This document shows, piece by piece, positions 9,371 to 17,917 of a DNA stretch of 64,000 nucleotides. The first letter of the stretch is position 1. Each line of letters starts with the position of its first letter. Made by a program: the position numbers and the translations under genes. The stretch is from Chelatococcus sambhunathii (GTDB lineage Bacteria; Pseudomonadota; Alphaproteobacteria; Rhizobiales; Methylopilaceae), in the NCBI GenBank assembly GCA_031316315.1, contig JADBEO010000001.1, positions 110,053-174,052 on the forward strand, written 5' to 3'. A model generated the notes under the pieces. That model made no database searches and was not told the DNA's origin. It worked only from the letters and a program-made list of their open reading frames with translations.

Positions 9371-10315
9371 ATGGACGTCGCCGGTCTCGCAATGCCGTTC
9401 TTCGGGCTGATCGCGCTCGGCTTCGTCTGCGGAAGGCTGTTCGACGCCTCCCAGGAGGGGCTCGCCTGGCTCAATATCTACATCGTCTTCGTGGCGGTGC
9501 CGGCGCTCTACTTCGTGCTGATCTCGCGAACGCCGTTCGAGGAGCTCGCCAATGTCGGCTTCGTCGCGGTCACCACCACGGCGACCTTCGCCTGTTTCGC
9601 ACTCTCGCTCGGGATCGGCCTTTTCGCATCGAGGGGCGATCTCGGCCAGGCGACCATCCAGGGCGCCGCCGGCAGCTATTCCAACGTCGGCTATATGGGG
9701 CCGGGCCTCACGCTCGCCGCCCTCGGACCGGCGGCGGCCGCGCCGACCGCCCTGGTGTTCGTGTTCGACTGCATGCTGCTGTTCACGCTGGTGCCGTTCT
9801 TGATGTCGATCGCCGGCTCGCGCAAGGAGAGCGTCTGGTCGACGGCTGGGCTGGTCGTCCGCAGGATCGCGCTGCACCCGTTCAACATCGCGACGCTCAT
9901 CGGGGGTGTCGCCGCCTATTTTCATTGGATCCCGCCGGCCCCGGTCCTCAAGATCGTCGAGCTCCTCAGCGGTTCGGCGGCGCCCTGCGCTCTGTTCATG
10001 CTCGGCGTGACGGTGGCGCTTCAACCGCTGAAGAAGGTCCCGCGCGAACTGCCGGCGCTGCTGACGGTGAAGCTCCTGCTTCATCCCGCGATCGTCTTCG
10101 CTCTGCTGTCGGCGGTCGGCGGCTTCGATCCGGTCTGGATCGCGACCGCGGTCCTGATGGCGTCGCTGCCGCCGGCTCTCAACGTCTTCGTGATGGCGAG
10201 CCAGTACCAGACCTATGTTGAGCGCGCGTCCGCGATCATCCTGGTCGGCACGGTCGTCTCGGTGGCGAGCGTCACGACGCTGCTCGCCCTGGTCGTTCAC
10301 AGCGGAATCAGGTGA
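9371..10315 (+). CDS. AEC-family (auxin efflux carrier-like) transporter
   Basis: This is a 314-residue inner-membrane permease with about ten hydrophobic segments in two five-helix halves. The N-terminal half starts VAGLAMPFFGLIALGFVCGR, and the YSNVGYMGPGLTLAALG block in the middle is the conserved unwound-helix (crossover) region. The C-terminal half has APCALFMLGVTVAL and a final VSVASVTTLLALVV helix. Bacterial members export or import small carboxylates such as malate or malonate. It is divergent from the aldolase with a 194-base gap; a link between a carboxylate carrier and a malyl-CoA-lyase-like enzyme is possible but is inference. Confidence 0.88.
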   Translation: MDVAGLAMPFFGLIALGFVCGRLFDASQEGLAWLNIYIVFVAVPALYFVLISRTPFEELANVGFVAVTTTATFACFALSLGIGLFASRGDLGQATIQGAAGSYSNVGYMGPGLTLAALGPAAAAPTALVFVFDCMLLFTLVPFLMSIAGSRKESVWSTAGLVVRRIALHPFNIATLIGGVAAYFHWIPPAPVLKIVELLSGSAAPCALFMLGVTVALQPLKKVPRELPALLTVKLLLHPAIVFALLSAVGGFDPVWIATAVLMASLPPALNVFVMASQYQTYVERASAIILVGTVVSVASVTTLLALVVHSGIR

Positions 10316-10366
10316 GGGGCCCGTTCGAATCCGGCCGCCTGTAGACGCAAGATAAAACCGGCCAGC

Positions 10367-10395
10367 TTGCAAAAAGTCGGACGGCGGCCTATATC
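10367..10395 (+). promoter_or_regulatory. Sigma-70-type promoter of cspA
   Basis: TTGCAA (10367-10372) and TATATC (10390-10395) are separated by exactly 17 bases. Transcription would begin near 10402, giving a leader of about 135 bases before the cspA ATG, as is usual for cold-shock mRNAs. Confidence 0.6.
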
Positions 10396-10536
10396 TCGTT
10401 CGTCGATCTTGGCCGTTGAAAAATTGCTGCGCGCCGCCAGACGCGCGTTCGAGTTTTCCTCTCAAAATCGATGCATCATCGTGCGCCCATCTCTGTCGGC
10501 GCACATTAATCTATGCCGATTTGAAGGAAAATCGAC

Positions 10537-10746
10537 ATGCAGACCGGCACCGTGAAGTTCTTCAACGTTCAGAAGGGCTACGGCTTCATCGCTCCCGAGA
10601 GCGGCGGGACGGACGTGTTCGTCCACATCTCCGCCGTCGAGCGCTCGGGCCTCCACACCCTCGTCGAGGGCCAGAAGGTCAACTTCGAAGTGGTCCAGGA
10701 CAAGCGCTCCGGGAAGAACGCCGCCGAGAACCTCTCGGCCGCGTGA
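10537..10746 (+). CDS. cspA: Cold-shock protein, CspA family
   Basis: This is a 69-residue single cold-shock domain, an RNA/ssDNA-binding chaperone. RNP1 is seen as KGYGFIAPE and RNP2 as DVFVHISAV; the start [12 protein letters not shown] is standard for alphaproteobacterial Csp proteins. A good ribosome site (AAGGAAAA) precedes the ATG. It has a promoter at 10367-10395, a long leader and a hairpin terminator at 10809-10831, so it is a monocistron. The next gene begins right after that hairpin. Confidence 0.96.
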   Translation: MQTGTVKFFNVQKGYGFIAPESGGTDVFVHISAVERSGLHTLVEGQKVNFEVVQDKRSGKNAAENLSAA

Positions 10747-10808
10747 CGTTGATGTCCGCGGAGGACTGCGACCACGGATGTACTGGCGCAGTCTTCGACG
10801 CGGGCAAA

Positions 10809-10833
10809 GGCCGGGCTATCGCCCGGCCTTTTT
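10809..10833 (+). terminator. Terminator between cspA and the small basic protein gene
   Basis: GGCCGGGC (10809-10816) pairs with GCCCGGCC (10821-10828) around loop TATC, followed by TTTTT. The ribosome-binding site of the next gene (GGAGG, 10838-10842) begins only a few bases after the T-run, so read-through would be needed to translate that gene from the cspA transcript. Confidence 0.85.
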
Positions 10834-10849
10834 CTTTGGAGGTCAAGCC

Positions 10850-11149
10850 ATGAACGACAAGGCGCAGAGCGCTGCGAGCGGCGTCTTCAAGACGCCCGCC
10901 AAAGCCGACAAGGCGGACGCGACCACGCGCGCCGCGCGCGAGATCATCGATCGCGAACGCTCCGAACGCGACGCCAAGACGGCGCGGCTACGGGCTCTGA
11001 GGCTCGCCAAGGAAGCCGAGGAGGCCGCCGTCCGCGATGAGGCCGAAGCCGCCAAACCAGCGCCCAAGACTCGGGCCGCCAAGTCCGGGGCAGCCAAGAG
11101 TCCGGCGAAGAAGGCCTCTGCAAAAGGCAGCAAGGTTGCGGCCGCCTGA
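10850..11149 (+). CDS. Small Lys/Ala-rich basic protein downstream of cspA
   Basis: This is a 99-residue hypothetical protein starting at ATG 10850, eight bases after GGAGG. The N-terminal part (VFKTPAKADKADATTRAARE) leads into a charged helix (IIDRERSERDAKTARLRALRLAKE, about residues 30-55, cited as a region). The C-terminus (about 65-99) is a histone-H1-like series of Lys/Ala/Pro repeats such as KSPAKKASAKGSK, typical of nucleic-acid-binding tails. I do not recognise a named family. Position right behind cspA suggests a nucleic-acid role; this is inference. Confidence 0.75.
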   Translation: MNDKAQSAASGVFKTPAKADKADATTRAAREIIDRERSERDAKTARLRALRLAKEAEEAAVRDEAEAAKPAPKTRAAKSGAAKSPAKKASAKGSKVAAA

Positions 11150-11328
11150 GGGCGGCGAGCGCTCCCGGACATTGTTCCGCCTCAAACCGGTGGCTTCTCC
11201 GAAGATGATCGGAGCGCGGCTCGAACATTGCTTCGGCCGTGGCTTGGTGGGTCTTCGTTAACCATGACGGCCCTACCTTCGCGCGGGCGCCGAAGGCGCG
11301 CCTCGGACGGCATGGGAGCTCGGGACAA

Positions 11329-12642
11329 GTGACGGATCGGCCTTCGAATTTCTCGGCGCAGCTCGGTTCCGCCACGCGCCGTGAGGCGCTGAAACTCGGC
11401 CTCGGCGCCGCGGCGGCCGGTATGACCGTCGGCTCGGCCGCCGCGCAGTCGTTCGGCGCCGCGGAGTGGAAGGATCGGTTCGACGCCTCCTCCGGCGCGG
11501 TCGCGACTTCGCGCACTTCGTCCTCGCGCGTCCCGACCCTGAGCCGCGAGACCGCCAGCGCCACCGAGCAGGCGATCGCTGCCTACAACGACATCGTCGG
11601 CCGCGGCGGCTGGAACATCGTGCCGAACGGCAACCGTCTGAAGCTCGGCTCGACCGGGGAGCGCGTGGTCGCGCTCCGCGAGCGGCTGATGGCCTCGGGC
11701 GACCTCGACAGGAACGTCGGCCTGTCGCCGACCTTCGACTCCTATGTCGAGGGCGGCGTGCGCCGCTTTCAGGCGCGCCACGGCCTCATCCCGGTCGGCG
11801 TCGTCGGCGACGACACGTTGAAGTCCCTGAACATCCCGGCCCAGACCCGCCTCCGTCAGCTCGAGATCAATCTCGTGCGCATCCGCACCATGGCGATGGG
11901 CGACATGCCGGGCCGCTACGTGCTGGCGAACATCCCCGCCGCCGAGGTCGAGGCGGTCGAGAACGGGCAGGTCGCCGCGCGCTACACCGCCGTGGTCGGC
12001 AAGGTCGATCGCGCCTCGCCGGTGCTCGACGCCAAGATCCTGCAGGTGAACCTGAACCCCTTCTGGACAGTCCCCGCTTCCATCGTGAAGAAGGACCTCA
12101 TCCCGCAGATGCAGAAGGATCCGCAGTACCTCACCAAGAAGAACATCCGGATCATCGACAAGAGCGGCGCTGAAATCCCGCCGACGGCGATCAACTGGAA
12201 TACCGACGAGGCGACGAGCTTCATGTACAAACAGGACCCCGGCGAGGACAACTCGATGGGGTCGGTGCGCATCAACATGCAGAACCCGCATGGCGTCTAC
12301 ATGCATGACACGCCGTCGAAGAACCTGTTTGGCGACAACGCCCGGTTCCATTCCTCCGGCTGCATGCGGATCCAGAACGTCAAGGAGCTCTGCACCTGGC
12401 TCCTCAGCACCCAGCCGAACTGGAACCGCCGCTCGCTCGACGCGGCGATCAAGACCGGCGACCGCGTCGACATCCAGGTGACGCCGCCCGTCCCGGTCTA
12501 TTGGCGCTACATCTCCGGCTGGGGCGCCGCCGACGGCACGGTTCAGTTCCGCGAGGACATCTACGGCCAGGACGGCACCGGCGAACTCGCGATGGCCGGC
12601 GGCGGCGAGTCCGCCGCGACCGGCGCCACGTCGCAACGGTGA
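11329..12642 (+). CDS. L,D-transpeptidase with peptidoglycan-binding domain, Tat-type signal
   Basis: This is a 437-residue periplasmic peptidoglycan cross-linking enzyme. I chose GTG 11329 because it puts a twin-arginine signal (SATRREALKLGLGAAAAG) at the N-terminus; an upstream ATG at 11239 in frame would bury it. After the signal come a low-complexity linker, a YcbB-like scaffold, a PG_binding_1-type domain (LKLGSTGERVVALRERL ... FQARHGLIPVGVVGDDTL) and the YkuD domain. Its active site is FHSSGCMRI, with His341 and Cys345 in this numbering. LdtP, controlled by LdtR in Liberibacter, is the obvious analogue, and an ldtR lies about 9 kb upstream. The stop codon overlaps the GTG of the next gene. 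Confidence 0.9.
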   Translation: MTDRPSNFSAQLGSATRREALKLGLGAAAAGMTVGSAAAQSFGAAEWKDRFDASSGAVATSRTSSSRVPTLSRETASATEQAIAAYNDIVGRGGWNIVPNGNRLKLGSTGERVVALRERLMASGDLDRNVGLSPTFDSYVEGGVRRFQARHGLIPVGVVGDDTLKSLNIPAQTRLRQLEINLVRIRTMAMGDMPGRYVLANIPAAEVEAVENGQVAARYTAVVGKVDRASPVLDAKILQVNLNPFWTVPASIVKKDLIPQMQKDPQYLTKKNIRIIDKSGAEIPPTAINWNTDEATSFMYKQDPGEDNSMGSVRINMQNPHGVYMHDTPSKNLFGDNARFHSSGCMRIQNVKELCTWLLSTQPNWNRRSLDAAIKTGDRVDIQVTPPVPVYWRYISGWGAADGTVQFREDIYGQDGTGELAMAGGGESAATGATSQR

Positions 12643-12860
12643 CGCCGCGCCGTCCTGCATCGCCAGCGCAAGGGTCTTCGGCGGTCGCGGGCGAGGTTCT
12701 CTTCGAGTTCATGACGCGGGGCAACGCGACCCGATGCGCGGCGATCGACGTCGCGACCGGCGTCGAGGTCGTCGTGGTGGGACCGCCGTCCGCCATCGAG
12801 ACGCAGTTGAAGGCGGTCGCGCTGAGAAAGCTCAGGGCGCGAATCGCGCGAGGCGGCTGA
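12639..12860 (+). CDS. Small DUF6898-like protein
   Basis: This is a 73-residue protein of unknown function starting at GTG 12639, overlapping the transpeptidase stop by four bases (GTGA), which indicates translational coupling. After a Pro/Ser-rich start, the core reads AGEVLFEFMTRGNATRCAAI, DVATGVEVVVVGPPSA and ALRKLRARIAR. This GEVxFEF...AIDxATGxEVxxVGP pattern matches my memory of the small alphaproteobacterial DUF6898 family; this was not searched. Cytosolic, with no signal peptide. Coupling to a cell-wall enzyme may be only an operon convenience. Confidence 0.75.
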   Translation: MTPRRPASPAQGSSAVAGEVLFEFMTRGNATRCAAIDVATGVEVVVVGPPSAIETQLKAVALRKLRARIARGG

Positions 12861-13002
12861 CATTTCGCAGCGGCCCAGCGTCGGCCCGATTGACAGGCGC
12901 GCATCTTCAGAAAATGCTGTTGGGATGCCAGAAAGTCAGCAGGGTTTCTAAACCCAAAGTAGAATGCGACCAAGCTACGCCGTCCGGCGGGCTGTAACCC
13001 TT

Positions 13003-13036
13003 CTGAAATCCGGCCTAATGTCGCGCTGGATTTCAG
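13003..13036. promoter_or_regulatory. Inverted repeat in the glyA upstream region
   Basis: CTGAAATCC (13003-13011) and GGATTTCAG (13028-13036) are perfect inverted copies separated by 16 bases, with no T-tract following. They lie about 90 bases before the glyA start and could be an operator, an RNA hairpin in the leader or a factor-assisted terminator for the genes upstream. Confidence 0.4.
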
Positions 13037-13126
13037 CGTGCGTCGCCTCACGCCAAGCACGGGCGCGACGCTTCGAGCTTCAAAGACGAAAGGCAGCGCT
13101 GAGCGCGCCGCAGAGGAGGGAACCGC

Positions 13127-14434
13127 ATGTCCATGACCGACGCCCAGGCGAACGAGGCGGAAAGCCGCTTCTTCCACGCCAGCCTCGCTGAGGTCGATCC
13201 GGAGCTCGCCGACGCGGTGAAGTCGGAGCTCGGCCGCCAGCGCGACGAGATCGAGCTGATCGCGTCGGAGAACATCGTCTCGCGCGCGGTGCTCGAGGCG
13301 CAGGGCTCGGTGCTCACCAACAAGTACGCCGAGGGCTATCCCGGCCGCCGCTACTATGGCGGCTGCCAGTATGTCGACGTCGCCGAGCAGCTAGCCATCG
13401 ACCGGGCCAAGAAGCTCTTCAACTGCGGCTTCGCCAACGTGCAGCCCCATTCGGGCGCGCAGGCCAACACGGCCGTGTTCCTCGCGCTCATGCAGCCGGG
13501 CGACACCTTCCTCGGCCTGGACCTCGCGGCCGGCGGCCACCTCACCCACGGCGCCAAGGCGGCGCTCTCCGGCAAGTGGTTCAACGCCGTCAACTACAAC
13601 GTCCGCAAGGAAGATCAGCGGATCGACATGGAGGAGGTCGAGCGCCTCGCCAAGGAGCACAGGCCGAAGGTGATCATCACCGGCGGCTCGGCCTATCCGC
13701 GCCAGATCGACTTCGCGGCGTTCCGCAAGATCGCTGACGAGGTCGGCGCCTACTTCATGGTCGACATGGCGCATTTCGCGGGCCTCGTCGCCGGCGGCGC
13801 GCATCCGAACCCGCTTGAGCATGCACATGTCGCGACCACCACGACCCACAAGACCCTGCGCGGGCCTCGCGGCGGCATGATCCTCACGAACGACGAGGCG
13901 CTCGCCAAGAAGTTCAACTCGGCGGTGTTCCCGGGCATCCAGGGCGGCCCGCTGATGCATGTGATCGCGGCGAAGGCTGTGGCGTTCGGCGAGGCGCTGC
14001 AGCCCGACTACAAGATCTACATCAAGAACGTCATCGCCAACGCCAAGGCGCTCGCCGAGAACCTGAAGGGCCACGGCTTCGACATCGTCTCGGGCGGCAC
14101 CGACACGCATCTGATGCTGGTCGACCTGCGTCCGAAGAAGCTCACGGGCAAGGTTTCGGAGATCGCGCTCGGGCGGGCGCACATCACCTGCAACAAGAAC
14201 GGCATTCCGTTCGACCCAGAGAAGCCGATGGTGACCTCCGGCATCCGCCTCGGCACGCCGGCCGGCACCACGCGCGGCTTCGGAGTCGCGGAGTTCCAGG
14301 AGATCGGCGACATGATCGCGACGGTCCTCGACGTCCTCGCCCAGAAGGGGACCGACGAGGACTCCGAGGTCGAGGCAAAGGTCCGCAGTCAGGTGGCGGC
14401 GCTCGTCGAGCGGTTCCCGCTCTACGCTGACTGA
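13127..14434 (+). CDS. glyA: Serine hydroxymethyltransferase
   Basis: This PLP enzyme interconverts serine and glycine with tetrahydrofolate, the main entry of C1 units and a serine-cycle enzyme in methylotrophs. It is 435 residues, the normal size. Motifs: [48 protein letters not shown], the PLP-binding lysine in [18 protein letters not shown], and [13 protein letters not shown] near the C-terminus. The start is ATG 13127 behind a GGAGGG site. It is the first gene of the glyA-nrdR-ribD-ribE-ribH-nusB array; a palindromic element sits between it and nrdR. Confidence 0.98.
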   Translation: MSMTDAQANEAESRFFHASLAEVDPELADAVKSELGRQRDEIELIASENIVSRAVLEAQGSVLTNKYAEGYPGRRYYGGCQYVDVAEQLAIDRAKKLFNCGFANVQPHSGAQANTAVFLALMQPGDTFLGLDLAAGGHLTHGAKAALSGKWFNAVNYNVRKEDQRIDMEEVERLAKEHRPKVIITGGSAYPRQIDFAAFRKIADEVGAYFMVDMAHFAGLVAGGAHPNPLEHAHVATTTTHKTLRGPRGGMILTNDEALAKKFNSAVFPGIQGGPLMHVIAAKAVAFGEALQPDYKIYIKNVIANAKALAENLKGHGFDIVSGGTDTHLMLVDLRPKKLTGKVSEIALGRAHITCNKNGIPFDPEKPMVTSGIRLGTPAGTTRGFGVAEFQEIGDMIATVLDVLAQKGTDEDSEVEAKVRSQVAALVERFPLYAD

Positions 14435-14463
14435 CGGTCTACCGGCCGATCCTGTAACGCAGC

Positions 14464-14542
14464 CGTCGTCGCCGGGCTTGACCCGGCGACCCATCCTCTT
14501 TCCAAGAGTGATGGATGCCCGGGTCAAGCCCGGGCATGATGG
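14464..14542. repeat. Palindromic intergenic element R1a (between glyA and nrdR)
   Basis: The left arm contains GCCGGGCTTGACCCGGC and the right arm GCCCGGGTCAAGCCCGGGC. Each is itself palindromic around TTGACC/GGTCAA, and the two arms are inverted copies of each other around a short centre. The same core (CATGCCCGG.GTTGACCCGGGCAT) recurs at 30248-30361. It resembles REP-like elements common in alphaproteobacterial intergenic gaps. No coding content. Confidence 0.8.
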
Positions 14543-14573
14543 TTTGCGTGGCCTCTCGTCCGGGAGTTCTTGA

Positions 14574-15050
14574 ATGCGGTGTCCGCATTGCGGCGCGCCA
14601 GACAGCCAGGTCAAGGACTCCCGGCCAGCAGAAGACGGCGCGGCGATCCGCCGGCGGCGGGTCTGCGGCGAATGCGGCCAGCGCTTCACCACCTTCGAAC
14701 GCGTCCAGCTGCGCGAGCTGACGGTCGTCAAGCGCAGCGGCCGCCGCGTGCCTTTCGACCGTGACAAGCTGCACCGGTCGATCGCAGTGGCGTTACGCAA
14801 GCGCCCGGTCGATCCGGATCGTATCGAGACGATCGTCTCCTCCATCGTGCGCCAGCTCGAGAGCGGCGGCGAGGCGGAGGTGACGGCCGAGGCGATCGGC
14901 CTGCTCGTCATGGACGTGCTGAAGATCCTCGACGACGTCGCTTATGTCCGGTTCGCCTCGGTCTACCGCAATTTCCGCGAGGCCAAGGATTTCGAGCAGC
15001 TGCTCGGCGAGCTGTCCGCCGGCGAGCCGGCGCCGAAGCGCGGCGGCTGA
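14574..15050 (+). CDS. nrdR: Transcriptional repressor NrdR
   Basis: This 158-residue Zn-ribbon/ATP-cone regulator represses ribonucleotide reductase genes in response to dATP/ATP. The zinc ribbon has Cys3, Cys6, Cys31 and Cys34 ([17 protein letters not shown] ... [12 protein letters not shown]). The ATP cone follows ([20 protein letters not shown]) and the protein has standard length. Its TGA shares the A with the ribD ATG (TGATG), so the two are translationally coupled. nrdR between glyA and ribD is the usual order in rhizobiales. Confidence 0.97.
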   Translation: MRCPHCGAPDSQVKDSRPAEDGAAIRRRRVCGECGQRFTTFERVQLRELTVVKRSGRRVPFDRDKLHRSIAVALRKRPVDPDRIETIVSSIVRQLESGGEAEVTAEAIGLLVMDVLKILDDVAYVRFASVYRNFREAKDFEQLLGELSAGEPAPKRGG

Positions 15051-16195
15051 TGGACGCCGTGTCCGTCGCGCCTTCCGACGCGCGCGCCGCAGACGACGCC
15101 CGATGGATGGCGGCGGCCGAGGCGCTCGCGCGAAGAGGCCTTGGCCGCACAGCGCCGAATCCGCCGGTCGGCGCCATCCTCGTCTCGCGCGAGGGACGCG
15201 TAGTCACGCGCGGCTGGACCCAGCCGGGCGGTCGGCCGCACGCCGAGCGCATCGCTCTCGACGCGGCGGGCGCGGCGGCCAGGGGCGCGACGCTCTACGT
15301 CACCCTCGAGCCGTGCAGCCATTTCGGCAGGACGCCGCCCTGCGCGGACGCGGTGATAGAGGCCGGCGTCGCGCGCGTCGTGGCGGCGATCGTGGACCCC
15401 GATCCGAGGGTGTCCGGACAGGGGCTCGAACGCCTTCGCGCCGCCGGGATCGAGGTCGCGCTTGGTGCGGGCGAGGCCGGGGCGCGCAGGCTCGCCGCCG
15501 GCCACATCTCGCGCGTCACGCGCGGGCGCCCCCATGTCACGCTGAAGCTCGCGGTGAGCGCCGACGGCAAGATCGCGGGCGAGGGGGGCCGGCCCGTCGC
15601 CATCACCGGCGAGGCGTCCCGCGCGCAGGTCCATATGATGCGCGCGGAGAGCGACGCGATCCTGGTCGGCGTCGGGACGGTGCTGGCGGACGATCCGGAA
15701 CTGACCTGCCGGCTCCCGGGCATGGCCGACCGCTCGCCGATCCGCGTCGTCCTCGACGGCGCGCTCCGGACGCCGTCTGCGGCGAAGATCGTCGCGACCG
15801 CCCGCGACATGCCGACCTGGATCGTCTGCGGCGAGCAGGCCTCCAGCGACGCCGAGGCGCGGCTGGCTTCGGCCGGGGTCGACATTCTCCGCGTTAGGCG
15901 GATCGGTGACCGCCTGGACCTGGCCGAGGCGCTTCTAATGTTCGCTTCGCGCGGGATAACGCGCCTAATGGTCGAGGGGGGCGCGGCCGTCGCAAAAAGC
16001 CTGCTTGCGGCCGATCTGGTCGACGAGGCGATTGTCCTGACCGGCCCGTCGACGCTCGGAGCATCGGCGATTCCGTCGCCGGATCTCGGCGTCCTGACCG
16101 ATAGGTCGCGCTTCTCGGCTTCGGCCGACTGCAAGCTCGGAGGCGATGTCTGGCGCGCTTACGATCGGCTTGGTCCGTCACGGACGCAGGTCTAG
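15050..16195 (+). CDS. ribD: Bifunctional riboflavin deaminase/reductase RibD
   Basis: This enzyme carries out deamination and then side-chain reduction of the GTP-derived pyrimidine in riboflavin synthesis. It has 381 residues. The N-terminal deaminase domain has the zinc ligands His64-Ala-Glu66 and Cys89/Cys98 in LEPCSHFGRTPPC. The C-terminal reductase domain (about 155-375) shows LKLAVSADGKIA, AESDAILVGVGTVLADDP and RLMVEGGAAVAKSLL. The start ATG overlaps the nrdR stop. It is followed ten bases later by ribE. There is no FMN riboswitch in front of the array. Confidence 0.97.
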   Translation: MDAVSVAPSDARAADDARWMAAAEALARRGLGRTAPNPPVGAILVSREGRVVTRGWTQPGGRPHAERIALDAAGAAARGATLYVTLEPCSHFGRTPPCADAVIEAGVARVVAAIVDPDPRVSGQGLERLRAAGIEVALGAGEAGARRLAAGHISRVTRGRPHVTLKLAVSADGKIAGEGGRPVAITGEASRAQVHMMRAESDAILVGVGTVLADDPELTCRLPGMADRSPIRVVLDGALRTPSAAKIVATARDMPTWIVCGEQASSDAEARLASAGVDILRVRRIGDRLDLAEALLMFASRGITRLMVEGGAAVAKSLLAADLVDEAIVLTGPSTLGASAIPSPDLGVLTDRSRFSASADCKLGGDVWRAYDRLGPSRTQV

Positions 16196-16205
16196 AAAGG
16201 CGCGC

Positions 16206-16817
16206 ATGTTCACCGGCATCGTCACCGACATCGGCGAGATCCTGTCCCGCGAGGCCGCGGGCGAGGTCGTGCGCTTCAGCATCGGCTCGCGCTACGAAGC
16301 GGCCGGGATCGATCTCGGTGCCTCGATCGCCTGCGACGGCGTCTGCCTCACCGTCACGGCGGTCGAGGCGCGCGGGGAGGGCGCCGTGTTTTCCGTCGAC
16401 GCCGGCCCCGAGACGCTGAGGCTTACCACGGCCGGCGGCTGGGACGCCGGCCGGCGCATCAACCTCGAGCGCGCGCTGAAGATCGGCGACGAGCTCGGCG
16501 GCCATCTGGTGCTCGGCCATGTCGACGACCTCGGCGAGATCGTCGAACGGGAGGATGGGCCGGATACGGTGCGCTTCGTCTTCGACGCGCCGGCGGAGCT
16601 CGCGCGGTTCATCGCCGTGAAGGGCTCGATCTGCCTCGACGGGACCTCGCTCACCGTGAACACGGTGGAGGACCGGCGCTTCTCGGTCCACCTCATCCCG
16701 CACACGCTGCGCGAGACGGCGTGGGGCGAGCGCAGGGTCGGCGACCGCGTCAACCTCGAAGTCGACATGATGGCCCGCTACGCCGCGCGGCTTGCCGAGG
16801 CGAGCCGGCTCGGCTAG
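16206..16817 (+). CDS. ribE: Riboflavin synthase, alpha subunit type
   Basis: This enzyme dismutates two lumazines to riboflavin. It has 203 residues and two homologous lumazine-binding barrels: MFTGIVTDIGEILS with GASIACDGVCLTVTAV, then LGHVDDLGEIVE with KGSICLDGTSLTVNTV. The internal duplication and the MFTGI start are diagnostic and fix the start at 16206 over the longer open frame from 16146. It lies 10 bases after ribD and 33 before ribH. Confidence 0.97.
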   Translation: MFTGIVTDIGEILSREAAGEVVRFSIGSRYEAAGIDLGASIACDGVCLTVTAVEARGEGAVFSVDAGPETLRLTTAGGWDAGRRINLERALKIGDELGGHLVLGHVDDLGEIVEREDGPDTVRFVFDAPAELARFIAVKGSICLDGTSLTVNTVEDRRFSVHLIPHTLRETAWGERRVGDRVNLEVDMMARYAARLAEASRLG

Positions 16818-16850
16818 TCAGCCGGGCTCACTATTTCCAGAGGTTTCGAC

Positions 16851-17333
16851 ATGGCCGAACCGCAGCGCCGCACAGGCGCGGTCGAACCGACGCGAGCCCG
16901 CGTGCTCGTCGTCGAGGCGCGGTTCTATGACGAGATCGCCGACGCCCTGCTCGACGGCGCGATCGCGCATCTTGAGGCCGCCGGCGCGGAATATGACGTC
17001 GTGACCGTGCCTGGCGCGCTCGAACTGCCGACTGCGATCGCCCTGCTGACGGACACCGCCGCCGAGCGCGGCGCGCCCTATGACGCCGCGGTCGCGCTCG
17101 GGACCGTCATCCGCGGCGAGACCACTCATTACGAGATCGTCTCGAACGAGAGCGCCCGCGCGCTGCTCGACCTTTCGGTCGCGCGCAAGCTGCCGCTCGG
17201 CAACGGGATCCTGACCGTCGAGAACGAGGCGCAGGCTTTCGCGCGCGCGCGCCGCTCAGAGATGGACAAGGGCGGCGGCGCGGCCGAGGCGGCGCTGACG
17301 CTGGTGCGACTCAAACGCCGCACGGAGGGCTGA
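16851..17333 (+). CDS. ribH: 6,7-dimethyl-8-ribityllumazine synthase
   Basis: This enzyme condenses the ribityl pyrimidine with dihydroxybutanone phosphate to lumazine, the substrate of RibE. It has 160 residues. Motifs: [51 protein letters not shown] and [16 protein letters not shown]; the usual catalytic His lies in the GETTHYE motif. It is followed four bases later by nusB, the common ribH-nusB pair. Confidence 0.97.
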   Translation: MAEPQRRTGAVEPTRARVLVVEARFYDEIADALLDGAIAHLEAAGAEYDVVTVPGALELPTAIALLTDTAAERGAPYDAAVALGTVIRGETTHYEIVSNESARALLDLSVARKLPLGNGILTVENEAQAFARARRSEMDKGGGAAEAALTLVRLKRRTEG

Positions 17334-17337
17334 GGCT

Positions 17338-17802
17338 ATGGCCAAAGGCGAAACCCGCTCGGCCGCACGGCTCGCCGCCGTCCAGGCGCTCTATCAGATG
17401 GACGTCGCCGGCGCGCCGCTGCCGGACACGCTCGCGCAGTTCGAGTCTCACTGGCTGGGCAAGGTGGTCGACGGCGACGAATACAAGCCGGCCGACGCGG
17501 CCTTCTTCCGCGATCTCGTCGCCGGCGTGCTGAAGCAGCAGCGCGCGCTCGATCCGCAGATCGACAGGACGCTGCAGGGCGGCTGGCCGCTGAAGCGCGT
17601 CGAGGCGATCATGCGCGCGATCTTCCGCGCCGGCGCCTATGAGCTCGGAAAGCGCCGCGACGTCCCGGTGCGCGTCATCATCACCGAATATGTCGACATC
17701 GCCCACGCCTTCTTCGAGAAGGACGAGGCGGCGATGGTCAATGCTGTGCTCGACGCGCTCGCCCGCGAGGTCCGGGCCGAGGATTTCGCCAAGGGCGCGT
17801 GA
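17338..17802 (+). CDS. nusB: Transcription antitermination factor NusB
   Basis: This 154-residue helical protein binds boxA RNA together with S10 (NusE) in rRNA antitermination. Motifs: RSAARLAAVQALYQMDVAG at the N-terminus, the central IDRTLQGGWPLKRVEAIMRA and ELGKRRDVPVRVIITEYVD. The length is normal. It is the last gene of the glyA-to-nusB array; thiL, often next in related genomes, is not here, and a palindromic element follows instead. Confidence 0.97.
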   Translation: MAKGETRSAARLAAVQALYQMDVAGAPLPDTLAQFESHWLGKVVDGDEYKPADAAFFRDLVAGVLKQQRALDPQIDRTLQGGWPLKRVEAIMRAIFRAGAYELGKRRDVPVRVIITEYVDIAHAFFEKDEAAMVNAVLDALAREVRAEDFAKGA

Positions 17803-17809
17803 GGTCGGC

Positions 17810-17910
17810 GTCATCCCGGACGGCCGGAGGCCGAGCCGGGATCGCGTGCAGAACAATGCACCTGATCCGGAAGGCGATCCCGGCTCTCGCTCCGCTCGGC
17901 CGGGATGACG
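17810..17910. repeat. Palindromic intergenic element R2a (between nusB and cinA)
   Basis: This is a large imperfect inverted repeat. The left arm begins GTCATCCCGGACGGCCGG and the right arm ends GCTCGGCCGGGATGAC, with inner GCCGGGATCG/CGATCCCGGC. A second copy with the same arms and a different centre lies at 27317-27418. It sits between convergent genes, where it may also act as a bidirectional terminator. Confidence 0.85.
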
Positions 17911-17917
17911 TGTGAGG

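Noticed and set aside
12861..13126. Glycine riboswitch before glyA
   Set aside because: No tandem aptamer-like conserved cores or long leader were seen; only one simple inverted repeat is present.
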